From contig JACPDN010000001.1 of assembly GCA_016183985.1 (NCBI GenBank), positions 62,001 through 126,000 on the forward strand: a stretch of DNA of 64,000 nt, in the 5' to 3' direction. The notes below the pieces were generated by a model, which was not told the DNA's origin, did not search any database, and worked only from the letters and a program-made list of their open reading frames with translations. Source of the stretch: Pseudomonadota bacterium (lineage in GTDB: Bacteria > Pseudomonadota > Alphaproteobacteria > Dongiales > Dongiaceae). Below are positions 46,201-53,910 of the stretch, one piece after another. The position numbers and the translations under genes are program-made. Position 1 is the first letter of the stretch. Each line of letters starts with the position of its first letter.

Positions 46201-46922
46201 AGTGAATTCACGAAGATCGGGAGAGGATTAATCCCACGCGCCGCCACGGCACGGATGAGCGCATCGATCGGCGCCAAGGTGCCTGCCTGCAACAGCGCCC
46301 GGTAGAAGACGATGCCGGCAACCGGTGCCGCTTCCCGCCAATGGGCCTTAAGATCGCCAAGGCCCAGCACATCGGCGCTCGGCCAATAGAGGCCCGCACG
46401 CAGGAGCGGCCGTGGCTCGGCCCATTCAGCTTCATACCCGATGAGATGCGCGCCATAGCGCAGGAAGTTCTCGGCATTCGCCTGCCCGCCGTGAACCTGG
46501 TACTGCCACAGCCGATGCGCCTCACCCTCCGCCAGTGTCGAGCGGCGTGCCAGTTCCGGGTCGGGTTGGTCATCGCCGGAAAGAGCGGCGAACTTGATTC
46601 CGCGTGTGGTGGCGTTGAGGGCCAGCTGTTCGACGCCGTAGGGCCAATAGCGCTCGCCGCCGATGAGACGCAGGATCACAATCTTCGCGTGGGCCGCCAC
46701 CTGCTCGATATAGAGATCGACCGACATGTGGTGCTGCAATTGCAGCAGGTTGACGAGGCGTAACGTTGGTTTGGGCTGAGGCAGTGCCGCATGCGCCGCA
46801 GCGAGCGCCGCGAGTTCCGTATCGGCGGCGCTCAGCACCACGATCTCGGCAGGCGTCTGGCCCAGATCGACGGCATTATTGCCATCGCCGATCGTTCCCG
46901 GTTTGGCGGCGAGGAGATGCAC
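43203..46922 (-). CDS. cobN: Cobaltochelatase, large subunit CobN
   Basis: CobN with CobS and CobT inserts Co2+ into hydrogenobyrinate diamide using ATP (aerobic-type route). The 1239-residue protein has the magnesium-chelatase H-like sequences MGKHGNLEWLPGKSLALS and VDEYFEASQVDPRR, and ends with MRLHAWSNG. Start GTG 46922 gives the N-terminus MHLLAAKPGTI; a TTG at 46961 would overlap cobW. The gene starts 4 bases after the cobW stop. cobS and cobT are not in the window. Confidence 0.95.
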   Translation of the reverse strand: MHLLAAKPGTIGDGNNAVDLGQTPAEIVVLSAADTELAALAAAHAALPQPKPTLRLVNLLQLQHHMSVDLYIEQVAAHAKIVILRLIGGERYWPYGVEQLALNATTRGIKFAALSGDDQPDPELARRSTLAEGEAHRLWQYQVHGGQANAENFLRYGAHLIGYEAEWAEPRPLLRAGLYWPSADVLGLGDLKAHWREAAPVAGIVFYRALLQAGTLAPIDALIRAVAARGINPLPIFVNSLKEAVAADLIRSLYDETTPDVTLNCTGFAISQPGSLEFATPFDGGDHPVLQVVLSSESQEQWQGSLRGLSPRDLAMQVALPELDGRILTRAISWKSAARFDEATQCTIVAPQPLADRVDFTVDLAANWVKLRRANPAARRVALVLANYPNREGRIGNGVGLDTPAGTVEVLRAMKQAGYAMADLPADGDTLMARIVACRENGAVLNGADYAAFFADLPQAMQAAVTRRWGRPQDDPHYAGAGFRVALLAFGNVVIGVQPSRAYDVDPTSTYHDPDLVPPHYYFAFYAYLRRHFGALAIVHMGKHGNLEWLPGKSLALSAECYPEAIFGPTPHLYPFIVNDPGEGAQAKRRAGAVIIDHMTPPLTRAESYGPTRDLERLVDEYFEASQVDPRRCLDLKRQILDLAMSSGLAADCGVASDDDTDTALAKLDNHLCELKEAQIRDGLHIFGKAPEGAMLDELLVALTRLPRGKGDGRGASLIRALAADLGLDFDPLNAKLGDAWDSARPDALKRVSGDPWRLTGDTVERLEVLALNLVSKKAVADPAWKRTADVLAFIEDDLRPRVQGCGSAEIAGILRGLDGRFVKPGPSGAPTRGRLDVLPTGRNFFSVDTRSVPTPTAWSLGWQSALLVLDRHRQEHGAWPKAIVLSAWGTANMRTGGDDIAQALALMGVKPTWDPGGSGRVAGFEIMPLSVLGRPRVDVTLRVSGFFRDAFPAQIDLFDSAARDVAALDEPDQLNPLAARFRSERAALVAQGVTDAEAARRAGYRVFGSKPGAYGAGLQTLIDEKGWSETGDLARAYLAWGGYAYGQGVSGEAQQQLFAQRLTGVEAVLHNQDNAEHDLLDSDNYYQFEGGLAAAVQHLTGKRAVVWHNDHSRPEAPRVRALDEEIARIVRARVVNPKWINGIMRHGYKGGFEMAATVDYLFAFAATADCVADHHFDAVYTAYLDDEAVREFLEKHNPAALKDIADRLLEAQTRGLWQAKSNSAGMRLHAWSNGSKAA

Positions 46923-46926
46923 GGAA

Positions 46927-47973
46927 TTAGGCGAGCGCTGCCGCGATAGCCGCGCGGTCAAGGCCCTTCAGGCCAATGACGACGAGACGGCCCTTGCGGC
47001 CTTCATGCGCTTCCCAAGTCCGGTCGTAATAATGCTGCAGGCGGTTGCCCACCCCTTGCAGCACCAGGCGCATGTCCTTGCCGGCAATGGCGAGGAAACC
47101 CTTCACGCGCAGGATGTCATGGCGTTCGATGGCGGGAATGAGTTTACCCAGCAATTGCTGCGGCTCGCCCAATTCACCGATTTCGATCTGGAAGCTTTCG
47201 AAATCGTCGTGATTGTGATCCTCGCCCTCAAGCTCGTGATGCGAGGGGCGCGCTTTCAAGTCATCCTCGGCGGCTGCGTCCATCCCCAGCAGCACGCGCG
47301 GATCGACCTCGCCGAAACGCGCCGTGATCATCTTCGCCGGGCGCTGCAATTCCTTGATGATATGGGCCTGCGCCGCTTCATGCTGGCCGCCGGTCATCTG
47401 GTCGGCCTTGTTGACGATGATGAGATCGGCGCAATTGATCTGGTCTTCGAACAGCTCGGCCAAGGGGCTGTCATGGTCGAGCCCGTCATCCGATTTCCGC
47501 TGTGCATCGACCGCGTCCGGGTTGTCGGCAAAGCGCCCGGCGGCCACTGCCGGTCCATCGACCACGGCGACGACGCCATCGACGGTCACGCGCGTGCGGA
47601 TCTCCGGCCAGTTGAACGCCTTCACCAGCGGCTTCGGCAGCGCCAGGCCCGACGTCTCGATGACGATATGGTCGGGCGGGCTGGCGCGGTCGAGCAGCGC
47701 CTTGATGGTCGGCAGAAAATCATCCGCCACCGTGCAGCAGATGCAGCCATTGGCGAGCTCGACGATGTTCTCATCCGGGCAGCCTTCGATTCTGCAGCCC
47801 TTCACGATCTCGCCATCGACACCGAGCTCGCCGAATTCGTTGATGATGAGCGCCAGGCGCTTGCCGCCGGCATTCTTCAGGAGATGCTGGATCAGGCTGG
47901 TCTTGCCCGCGCCGAGGAATCCCGTGACGATGGTGGCCGGAATTTTACCAGTAGCGTTGGAAGCGACAGACAT
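46927..47973 (-). CDS. cobW: Cobalamin biosynthesis GTPase CobW
   Basis: A G3E-family GTPase thought to deliver metal (cobalt) to the chelatase. The 348-residue protein has the P-loop GFLGAGKTS (18-26), the metal site GCICC (76-80), the NKADQ guanine motif and a His-rich loop (HHELEGEDHNHDDFE) typical of metal carriers. It lies between cobP and cobN, next to its proposed client. Confidence 0.94.
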   Translation of the reverse strand: MSVASNATGKIPATIVTGFLGAGKTSLIQHLLKNAGGKRLALIINEFGELGVDGEIVKGCRIEGCPDENIVELANGCICCTVADDFLPTIKALLDRASPPDHIVIETSGLALPKPLVKAFNWPEIRTRVTVDGVVAVVDGPAVAAGRFADNPDAVDAQRKSDDGLDHDSPLAELFEDQINCADLIIVNKADQMTGGQHEAAQAHIIKELQRPAKMITARFGEVDPRVLLGMDAAAEDDLKARPSHHELEGEDHNHDDFESFQIEIGELGEPQQLLGKLIPAIERHDILRVKGFLAIAGKDMRLVLQGVGNRLQHYYDRTWEAHEGRKGRLVVIGLKGLDRAAIAAALA

Positions 47974-48023
47974 TTCTTCGATCCTTATCGGCTTTACTTC
48001 AAACCGCGCGGCAGACCCGCGCG

Positions 48024-48584
48024 TCACTTAAGTATCAGCGGCAGGCCCGCCGCCACGAACAGCACATGATCGGCCTTGGCCGCGATCCGCTGGTTGAGGC
48101 GCCCCGCATGGTCGCGGAAATCGCGCGCTAGTTTGTTGTCCGGCACGATGCCGAGGCCCACTTCATTGGCGACAAAGACAAGCGGACCGCCGCATTGGCC
48201 CAGAGCAGCCTCAAGCGCGTCGATCTCCGCCGGCACGTCGCGATCCGCCAGCAATACATTGGTGAGCCACAGCGTCAGGCAATCGACCAGAACCGCCGCC
48301 CCCTTCTCTGTTTCCGCCACCATGGCCTTGGCAAGCTCGAGCGGCTCCTCGACCAGGCGCCAATCGGGATCGCGCCGCTCCCGGTGCAGCTTCACCCGCG
48401 CCGCCATTTCGGTATCGCGGATTTCGGCAGTGGCGATATAGGTGCGGGCCCCCGTATGCCGGTCCAACACTTCCTCGGCATAGCGGCTTTTGCCCGAGCG
48501 GGCACCGCCCAGCACCAGGGTGATGGCGGGTAATGGGGTGATGAGGCCGGTTAGGCCGGCGCCTGAAGATAAGGATCGAGCCAT
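48024..48584 (-). CDS. cobP: Adenosylcobinamide kinase / guanylyltransferase
   Basis: A bifunctional enzyme (CobP, or CobU in enterobacteria) that phosphorylates adenosylcobinamide and then guanylates it. The 186-residue protein has the P-loop LVLGGARSGKS (about 24-33), the guanylyl-accepting segment around KLHRERRDPDW and FVANEVGLGIVPDN. It is the first gene after the cobalamin riboswitch. Confidence 0.95.
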   Translation of the reverse strand: MARSLSSGAGLTGLITPLPAITLVLGGARSGKSRYAEEVLDRHTGARTYIATAEIRDTEMAARVKLHRERRDPDWRLVEEPLELAKAMVAETEKGAAVLVDCLTLWLTNVLLADRDVPAEIDALEAALGQCGGPLVFVANEVGLGIVPDNKLARDFRDHAGRLNQRIAAKADHVLFVAAGLPLILK

Positions 48585-48989
48585 GATGGCGCGAAACCTC
48601 CCACCGAGGTCGTTGCCGTTAAAGTTCGGCCGCCGAGGTCTCCTGACTCGACCGTATTTCGGCAGATGGCCTTCCCAGCCTTACGGCCAGTGGCCTGTCA
48701 TCCGCCGCATCCCAAGCAAGAATTGGGATAACGATCCTACAGTTGCGGGGGCAGCGCCGGAATGTCGCGCACCTGCGCGGGTCACCGGCTTCCCTCTTTG
48801 CGGTTGGCGGCAACCTACTCAAAGCCTCTGCGCTTGGCCAGCAGAAAGCCGGCTCTAAGTCCGCGCAAGGAATGAACACCAATTATCGATAAAATATCAC
48901 GATGGTATGATGGTATATGCGGGTTGTTTACCACTCGTTATTCACCAAATGTCAACCTGCTGGCAGTTAGTTTTGAATGTTTTGAACGT
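48585..48989. other. Divergent regulatory region between cobP and the histidine kinase
   Basis: This 405-bp gap holds the riboswitch (48624-48815) and an AT-rich stretch (48875-48985) with a pair of TATGATGGTATA-like repeats, likely promoters for both the riboswitch transcript and the kinase. No gene is seen in it. Confidence 0.6.
48624..48815 (-). promoter_or_regulatory. Cobalamin riboswitch controlling cobP-cobW-cobN-cobO-cobQ
   Basis: On the minus strand the aptamer core reads GAAGCCGGTG, GCTGCCCCCGCAACTGTA, GCCACTG, GGGAAGGC and GAGTCAGGAGACC in the standard order. The outer stem P1 forms between GGTTGCCGCC (48806-48815) and GGCGGCCGAAC (48624-48634). Between it and the cobP ATG (48584), ACCTC and GAGGT can pair and cover the GGGAGG ribosome site, which suggests control of translation by B12. 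Confidence 0.95.
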
Positions 48990-50240
48990 ATGGTCGGTCG
49001 CATTTCCGGCCACAGGATGGATCGCAAATTGGCCTGTTCCATGAAACTGGACACAAGCACAGGGCAGAATCTGACCAGGCAGCCGACGACGATGTCGGCG
49101 GCCGATGCGGCGCTGCTCGACATCATCGCGACGCCGATCGTCATCACCCAACTGGACACCGCCGACATCCTGTTCGCCAACCGGGCCGCGTATCTATTGT
49201 TCGAGCGGCCCGTCGACCTGCCGCCGGATCACCCTGCCCTGCCGCTTTATGCCGATCCAAATATGCGCAACACGATGCTGCAGCGGCTGCGGCACGACGG
49301 CATCATCCAGAATTTCGAGATCGAGTTCCAAAGCTTTACCGGCCGCCGCTTCTGGGCCCTGCTCTCGGGCCGCATCGCCAAATACGAAGGCGCGGACGCG
49401 CTCGTCGCCTCCATCGTCGACATCTCCGCCCAGAAGGCGCGCGAGGTGCAGCTGGCGCAAGCGACCGAGCAATTGCGCATGCATGCAGCGGGAACGGCCC
49501 AGCTCAACCGCGAACTCAAGCGCCAGCGCCAGGTCGCCATCACCGCGAGCCGCGCCAAGAGCGATTTCCTGGCGCGCATGAGCCATGAACTCCGCTCGCC
49601 CTTGACCGCGATCCTCGGCTTCTCCGAAGTCATCGCCGACCGCGTCTTCGGCCCTGCCGGTGCCGATCGTTACGAGGGTTACGCACGCTCCATCCACCAG
49701 GCGGGTACGCATCTCCTCGAGCTCATCAACGACATTCTCGATCTTTCCAAGGTCGAAGCCGGCGAATTGCAGCTGAGCCTGGAGCCGATCGAGCTCAAGG
49801 AGCTCATCAACAGCTCGGTGCAGTTGATGACGCCGATCGCCGAGAAGCGCGGCGTGCAGCTGGTGGTCGATCTCGGCCGCTCGCCCTTGTCGCTGGTAGC
49901 CGATCGCCGGCGCCTGCGGCAGATGGTGGTGAATCTCGTCAGCAACGCGATCAAGTTCACGCTGGCCGGCGGCACGGTCATGATCACCGCGCATCAGGAG
50001 CAGGGCAGCATCATCATCGACGTGGCCGATTCCGGCATCGGCATGACGCCGGACCAGATCAAGGTGGCGCGCCAGCCCTTCGGCCAGGTAGCAACCGACA
50101 GCCCCTATGCCCAGGCCGGCACCGGCCTCGGCCTCCCCATCGTCGACAGCCTCGTGAAACTCCACGGCGGCAAACTCGACATCACCTCGACCCCCAATGT
50201 CGGCACCACGGTGACGCTGACCATACCGAAAGTGCGCTGA
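48990..50240 (+). CDS. PAS sensor histidine kinase
   Basis: The protein (about 416 aa) has one PAS domain (about 45-155: TPIVITQLDTADILFANRAA) followed by coiled coil, an H-box with phospho-His199 (FLARMSHELRSPLTAI), and the HATPase domain with NLVSNAIKF, VADSGIGMT and GTGLGLPI. No TM helix is visible, so it is probably cytoplasmic. The start is unsure: TTG 48924 and ATGs at 48990, 49017, 49041 and 49092 are all in frame and none has a strong ribosome site. No cognate response regulator is adjacent. Confidence 0.88.
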   Translation: MVGRISGHRMDRKLACSMKLDTSTGQNLTRQPTTMSAADAALLDIIATPIVITQLDTADILFANRAAYLLFERPVDLPPDHPALPLYADPNMRNTMLQRLRHDGIIQNFEIEFQSFTGRRFWALLSGRIAKYEGADALVASIVDISAQKAREVQLAQATEQLRMHAAGTAQLNRELKRQRQVAITASRAKSDFLARMSHELRSPLTAILGFSEVIADRVFGPAGADRYEGYARSIHQAGTHLLELINDILDLSKVEAGELQLSLEPIELKELINSSVQLMTPIAEKRGVQLVVDLGRSPLSLVADRRRLRQMVVNLVSNAIKFTLAGGTVMITAHQEQGSIIIDVADSGIGMTPDQIKVARQPFGQVATDSPYAQAGTGLGLPIVDSLVKLHGGKLDITSTPNVGTTVTLTIPKVR

Positions 50241-50278
50241 GCAGCGCGGGGCCCCGCGCGCGCCACATAACATTTAGT

Positions 50279-50365
50279 CGTCATGGTCGGCGAAGGCCGA
50301 CGGCGCACGAGCTTGCCGACCGCTGCAGAAGGTCATGGGCGGTCCGCCTTCGCGGACCATGACGG
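50279..50365. repeat. GTCATGGTC intergenic palindrome pair
   Basis: The outer arms CGTCATGGTC and GACCATGACG are perfect; inside are GTCGGCGAAGGCCGAC and GGTCCGCCTTCGCGGACC. A related piece, with GGTCCG, GCGGACC and GTGACGGGAA, occurs at about 60195-60225. Confidence 0.7.
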
Positions 50366-50443
50366 GAAGAGGTCGACCCGCTTCCAGCACTTCACCAAAC
50401 ACACTACAGTCGGCGCCCAGGCATTCAGGGGAAGACCGAAATC

Positions 50444-51202
50444 ATGGCCCGTTCCATTCTCATTACCGGGGCCGCTTCCGGCATCGGCGCCGCAACGGCG
50501 CGGGCACTGGCAAGCGCGGATGCGCAGATCCTGCTCCATACCAAGAGCAATCGCACCGGCCTTGAAAAGGTTGCGGCGGAACTGGAAGCCAAGGGCACGC
50601 GCACCATCCTTGCCCTCGGCGATCTCGCTGAACGCCATACCGGGGCAAGACTCGTCGAGAACGTGGTCGAGGCGTTCGGCGGTCTCGATATCGTGGTGAG
50701 CAATGCCGGCTTCCCCTTGCGCCCGCTCATAGGTGGGCTCACGCGCGACGAATTCGACCATGCCCATGCGGTCATCGCCGGGGGCCTCTTCGCGCTTGCC
50801 ACCGCTGCCTTGCCGCATCTCAAATCCGCCGGGCCGCAGGGTCGCATCGTCGCCATCTCGACCCACAACGCGCATCTCTTCCTGCCGGGCTATCTCAACT
50901 TCCCTGCCTCGGCCGCCGCCAAGGCGGCATTGGAAACGCTGGTGAAGTCATTGGCCCTGCAACTCGCCCCCGACGGCGTCACCGTCAATGCCATCGCCCC
51001 CGGCCTCATCGCCAAGGACAAATCGTCAGGCGAACAAACTCTCTCGCCCGAAGAATGGCAGAAGCTCAAGGCCCGCATCCCCATGGGCGATCTGGGGAGC
51101 CCCGCCGACATCGCGGCGACAGTCGCCTTCCTCTGTTCTCCCGCCGCCCGCTACGTCACCGGCCAGGTGATCCATGTCGATGGTGGTTTGGTTATTCGCT
51201 GA
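50444..51202 (+). CDS. SDR family oxidoreductase with altered active site
   Basis: The 252-residue protein has the NAD(P) motif TGAASGIG, the NAG motif (VVSNAGF) and VHVDGGLV at the end, all typical of short-chain dehydrogenases. In the catalytic region the YxxxK pair reads S156-A-A-A-K160 (FPASAAAK), so the usual Tyr is Ser. The preceding Ser (AISTHNAH) is kept. Activity may be changed or lost. It overlaps the end of the convergent secreted-protein gene by 11 bp. Substrate unknown. Confidence 0.88.
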   Translation: MARSILITGAASGIGAATARALASADAQILLHTKSNRTGLEKVAAELEAKGTRTILALGDLAERHTGARLVENVVEAFGGLDIVVSNAGFPLRPLIGGLTRDEFDHAHAVIAGGLFALATAALPHLKSAGPQGRIVAISTHNAHLFLPGYLNFPASAAAKAALETLVKSLALQLAPDGVTVNAIAPGLIAKDKSSGEQTLSPEEWQKLKARIPMGDLGSPADIAATVAFLCSPAARYVTGQVIHVDGGLVIR

Positions 51203-52307
51203 CAGCCGGCGACTGCAATTGATAGGCAGCCTCGCGAATCCGCTCATCGAGTTCGGCAGCCATGCTGGCCGGCCCGCCCGGGACCGTCGCCGTAAAGAAG
51301 ACATAGTAGCCGCCTTGTCGTCTTTGAAAGGCCGACAGATACGTCATGACCGATTTGCCGCCGTCGCTGCAGCCGCCATAAGCGCGCGGCATGTAGGCAC
51401 CGTGCATCCGGACCGACGCATCCAGATTGCTGACGAATTTTCCCGCGCAATCCTCGCGCGTGCCGTTCATCATGGCACCGAGCGATTCTTCAGCGTCTTC
51501 CCGGCCCCCTTCCGTCACGACGAGCAAGGCGCCGATCACGCCCTTGCCGTTCCGCCATATCGTCGAAAATCCCGCCGGGTCCGGTAACCCGTCCTTGATC
51601 TGGTAACCGGTTATCCCTGCCCGTTGCAGCAGCCTGTTCGTTACATCATTGGCCTCGGCCTGACCACCGGTCTTCGCCGCCCGATCCTGTCCGGTGTCGT
51701 GCACGAAGGGATTCTCATCCGCGTCATCCGGATTTTCACTCAGTGAATTTTGACCGGCCGATGACCCTTCGAACGGATTCGTTCGGGAGGCTGTTCGCAC
51801 GCGTCGATCGACACAATCGAACAAGGCGAGTAAGCCGCGCGATGTCCCTTGAAGATTGAATGACATGAGCTCGGCGGAGGTATCGATATAGAGCATGCGA
51901 CCCGTGCGCAGCTGATCGAACAGGCGGTCATTGCCCTTGACGGCAATATGAACCCATCGCGTGTCGGACACCTCCGCGACAAGACGCGTTGGCTTCGCGT
52001 CATCGACCGTGAGCTGAACATCATAGGTATCGCCCGCCTTTAATCGCCAACTTTTGCCGACAAGCCGGATGCCCCAATAGAACTCGTTGTCGAGATAGAA
52101 AATCAGCGATACGCCGTCATCGTAGCTCGCACTCATCGTGCAATGGCTAAACGCGCTGTCGTCGTCGAAGGTGAACGCTTCGATCAGCCAGACACCTTCG
52201 TAATGCTTGTCCAGGCGTTCTGCATGTGCGGCCCCGCTGATCGATGAGGCGAACGCCAAAGACAGGAGCAAGACTAATCCACGTGCAAACGCGCGGGTCA
52301 TCGTCAA
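51192..52307 (-). CDS. Secreted protein of unknown function
   Basis: The 371-residue product has a signal peptide (MTMTRAFARG, hydrophobic LVLLLSLAFASS, cleavage near AHAE). The N-terminal half has an all-beta look (YEGVWLIEAFTFDDD), then an acidic, disordered stretch at about 185-215 (ENPDDADENP), then an alpha/beta C-terminal domain (SNLDASVRMHGAYMPRAYGGC). The C-terminal Cys pair may form a disulfide. I do not recognise it. ATG 52301 is an alternative start. Confidence 0.75.
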   Translation of the reverse strand: MTMTRAFARGLVLLLSLAFASSISGAAHAERLDKHYEGVWLIEAFTFDDDSAFSHCTMSASYDDGVSLIFYLDNEFYWGIRLVGKSWRLKAGDTYDVQLTVDDAKPTRLVAEVSDTRWVHIAVKGNDRLFDQLRTGRMLYIDTSAELMSFNLQGTSRGLLALFDCVDRRVRTASRTNPFEGSSAGQNSLSENPDDADENPFVHDTGQDRAAKTGGQAEANDVTNRLLQRAGITGYQIKDGLPDPAGFSTIWRNGKGVIGALLVVTEGGREDAEESLGAMMNGTREDCAGKFVSNLDASVRMHGAYMPRAYGGCSDGGKSVMTYLSAFQRRQGGYYVFFTATVPGGPASMAAELDERIREAAYQLQSPAVSE

Positions 52308-52329
52308 TTCCCTGTTTGTTCTTGCTCAC

Positions 52330-52407
52330 CAAAGATACAAAATATTGTTGTCAGGACAACCGTTAAGTTTGTGCTTGTTTCTTATGTTATATTGGTATAT
52401 AAGTACC
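52330..52407. promoter_or_regulatory. AT-rich divergent promoter region
   Basis: The gap between the divergent secreted-protein and RHH-like genes is markedly AT-rich and carries the inverted repeat GTTGTC-AG-GACAAC (about 52348-52361) and a TATATTGGTATATA stretch close to the ATG at 52408. Likely the operator of the RHH-like regulator. Confidence 0.4.
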
Positions 52408-52680
52408 ATGCAAATCACGAAAGAACGAGCAATGGAAACCATCGAGCGCGTGCAGACAGGGGTGCGGCTGGAGAAGCGGCTGCTGAAAGTTCTGAAGGCC
52501 GTGGCCGAATTGAAGGACATGACCTTGGGCGATCTCATCGAGGGCATGGCACTCCACGCCTTTGAAGGGAAATGCGCCTTCGAGCCGGCGACGGTCGAGC
52601 AGATCTTGGAGCTGAAGAAGGTCTACGGCCTGACGCTCACTTCTACTGCCGCGCACCGGATGAAGGAGAAGGCGCGATGA
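52408..52680 (+). CDS. Ribbon-helix-helix-like small regulator
   Basis: The 90-residue protein has TGVRLEKRLLKVLKAVAELKDMTLGDLIEG, the strand-helix-helix pattern of Arc/CopG DNA-binding proteins, then a helical tail. ATG 52408 or 52432 could be the start. It overlaps the next gene by ATGA. A conserved pair: this small regulator with a His-containing helical protein. It probably represses its own promoter. Confidence 0.65.
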   Translation: MQITKERAMETIERVQTGVRLEKRLLKVLKAVAELKDMTLGDLIEGMALHAFEGKCAFEPATVEQILELKKVYGLTLTSTAAHRMKEKAR

Positions 52681-53075
52681 GCGATAACGATTTTCTAAAC
52701 GCCCTGGAGACCTGCCGCATCGATCCGGCAGCGTTCAACCACGCCGCCCATTTGCGCGCGGGTTTCCTCTATCTGCAGCGCCATGATTTTGCCGACGCCT
52801 TGGGGCGCATGCGCCGCGCGATCCGGGCCTTCGCGGCCACCATCGGCAAGGACGGCCTCTATCACGAGACCATCACCACCGCCTTCATGACATTGATCAA
52901 TGAGCGCCTGGCTGCCGACCGGCTGATGACATGGGTCGATTTCGCCGCACGCCACGCCGATCTCTTCGACGGCACGGCGCTGTCGCGGCATTATTCACCC
53001 GAACGATTGAATCATCCCTTAGCGCGCACGGTGTTCCTACTGCCCGACCGTGTGCCGGGAGAGAAAGCCGCATAG
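52677..53075 (+). CDS. Helical hypothetical protein paired with the RHH-like gene
   Basis: The 132-residue protein is nearly all helix with conserved-looking His residues: FNHAAHLRAGFLYLQRH, YHETITTAFMTLI and HPLARTVFLLPD. No signal peptide or TM. Start ATG 52677 overlaps the RHH stop, so the two are translated together. It could be the effector that the RHH protein controls; a toxin-antitoxin role is only a guess. Function unknown. Confidence 0.65.
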   Translation: MSDNDFLNALETCRIDPAAFNHAAHLRAGFLYLQRHDFADALGRMRRAIRAFAATIGKDGLYHETITTAFMTLINERLAADRLMTWVDFAARHADLFDGTALSRHYSPERLNHPLARTVFLLPDRVPGEKAA

Positions 53076-53085
53076 AATCGTCACT

Positions 53086-53195
53086 TCCCCCCCTCCCTGC
53101 CCTCCCCCTGAAGGGAGAGGGTTTCTCACCGAGCTTGCACCGACCACCTCGCTCCAATCCCCTCCCCCTTCAGGGGGAGGGTTAGGGAGGGGGGG
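53086..53195. repeat. GC-rich double palindrome
   Basis: CCCCCCTCCCTGCCCTCCCC with GGGAGAGGG, then CCCCTCCCCCTTCAGGGGGA with GGGTTAGGGAGGGGGGG. Close in sequence and layout to the element at 20372-20473. It lies between convergent genes ending at 53075 and 53228. Confidence 0.75.
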
Positions 53196-53227
53196 TGCCA
53201 CCCTCGCTCTATCTCAAAGAAAAGCCG

Positions 53228-53794
53228 TTACATCATCCCCATCGGGCTGATCAGCAACTGATCGGCAATCTGCTTCTGTGCGGGATTGAGGGCCTGATAG
53301 AGTGCGGTGGTCGGCGCCTTCATCGCCTGCAGCATCTTCATATGCTGCGCCATGTGCTGCTCCGCCCAATCGAGCCGCTGCGGCACGGTCATCTGCTTGC
53401 CCTGTGCGCCGCCCATCATACCCTGATTCATCATGCCCTGATTCATCATACCGGGGCCCATCATGCCTTGATTCATGGCGCCCGTGCCGGCCATGCCGTG
53501 CGGCATGTTCTTCATCATCTCGGTCATCTGCCGGGCATTGGCGCGCAGGGCCTTGGCATAATCTTCCCAGACACCTTCCTGGGAATCCGTGATCTTCAAC
53601 TCGGTTTTCAAGAAGGCGAGGCGACCTTCGACATGCTGGGCACCTTGCATCATGCCCATCATCGGCATGCTTCCAGAACCCATGTTATAGCCGGGCCCCA
53701 TCATCCAGGAATCCGACCCCGTCGATTGCTGCGCGAAGGCCGGTGTCGCAAGAGCCAGCCACACGGCCGCAACTGCCATCATCCCATTGCGCAT
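53228..53794 (-). CDS. Met-rich Spy/CpxP-like periplasmic protein
   Basis: The 188-residue protein has a signal peptide (MRNGMMAVAAVWLALATPAFA). The mature part carries an LTxxQ-like motif (LNPAQKQIADQLL) and helical segments of the Spy/CpxP fold, interrupted by a Met-rich stretch (GMMGPGMMNQGMMNQGMMGG, about 106-125) and a second one near residue 30. Met clusters like this bind Cu(I)/Ag(I). GGAGG before ATG 53794 supports the start. Probably a periplasmic chaperone or copper-binding protein; arsC lies next to it. Confidence 0.8.
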   Translation of the reverse strand: MRNGMMAVAAVWLALATPAFAQQSTGSDSWMMGPGYNMGSGSMPMMGMMQGAQHVEGRLAFLKTELKITDSQEGVWEDYAKALRANARQMTEMMKNMPHGMAGTGAMNQGMMGPGMMNQGMMNQGMMGGAQGKQMTVPQRLDWAEQHMAQHMKMLQAMKAPTTALYQALNPAQKQIADQLLISPMGMM

Positions 53795-53910
53795 GAGAGC
53801 CTCCATCCATGATCGAGGTTCCCAATCTGGCAGCCCTTGCATCGGCCCGCCTTGACCTGGGTCAATCGTCGCAACGGGAAGCGGCGGAGAATCTTCGCTT
53901 CCGCCGCCCC

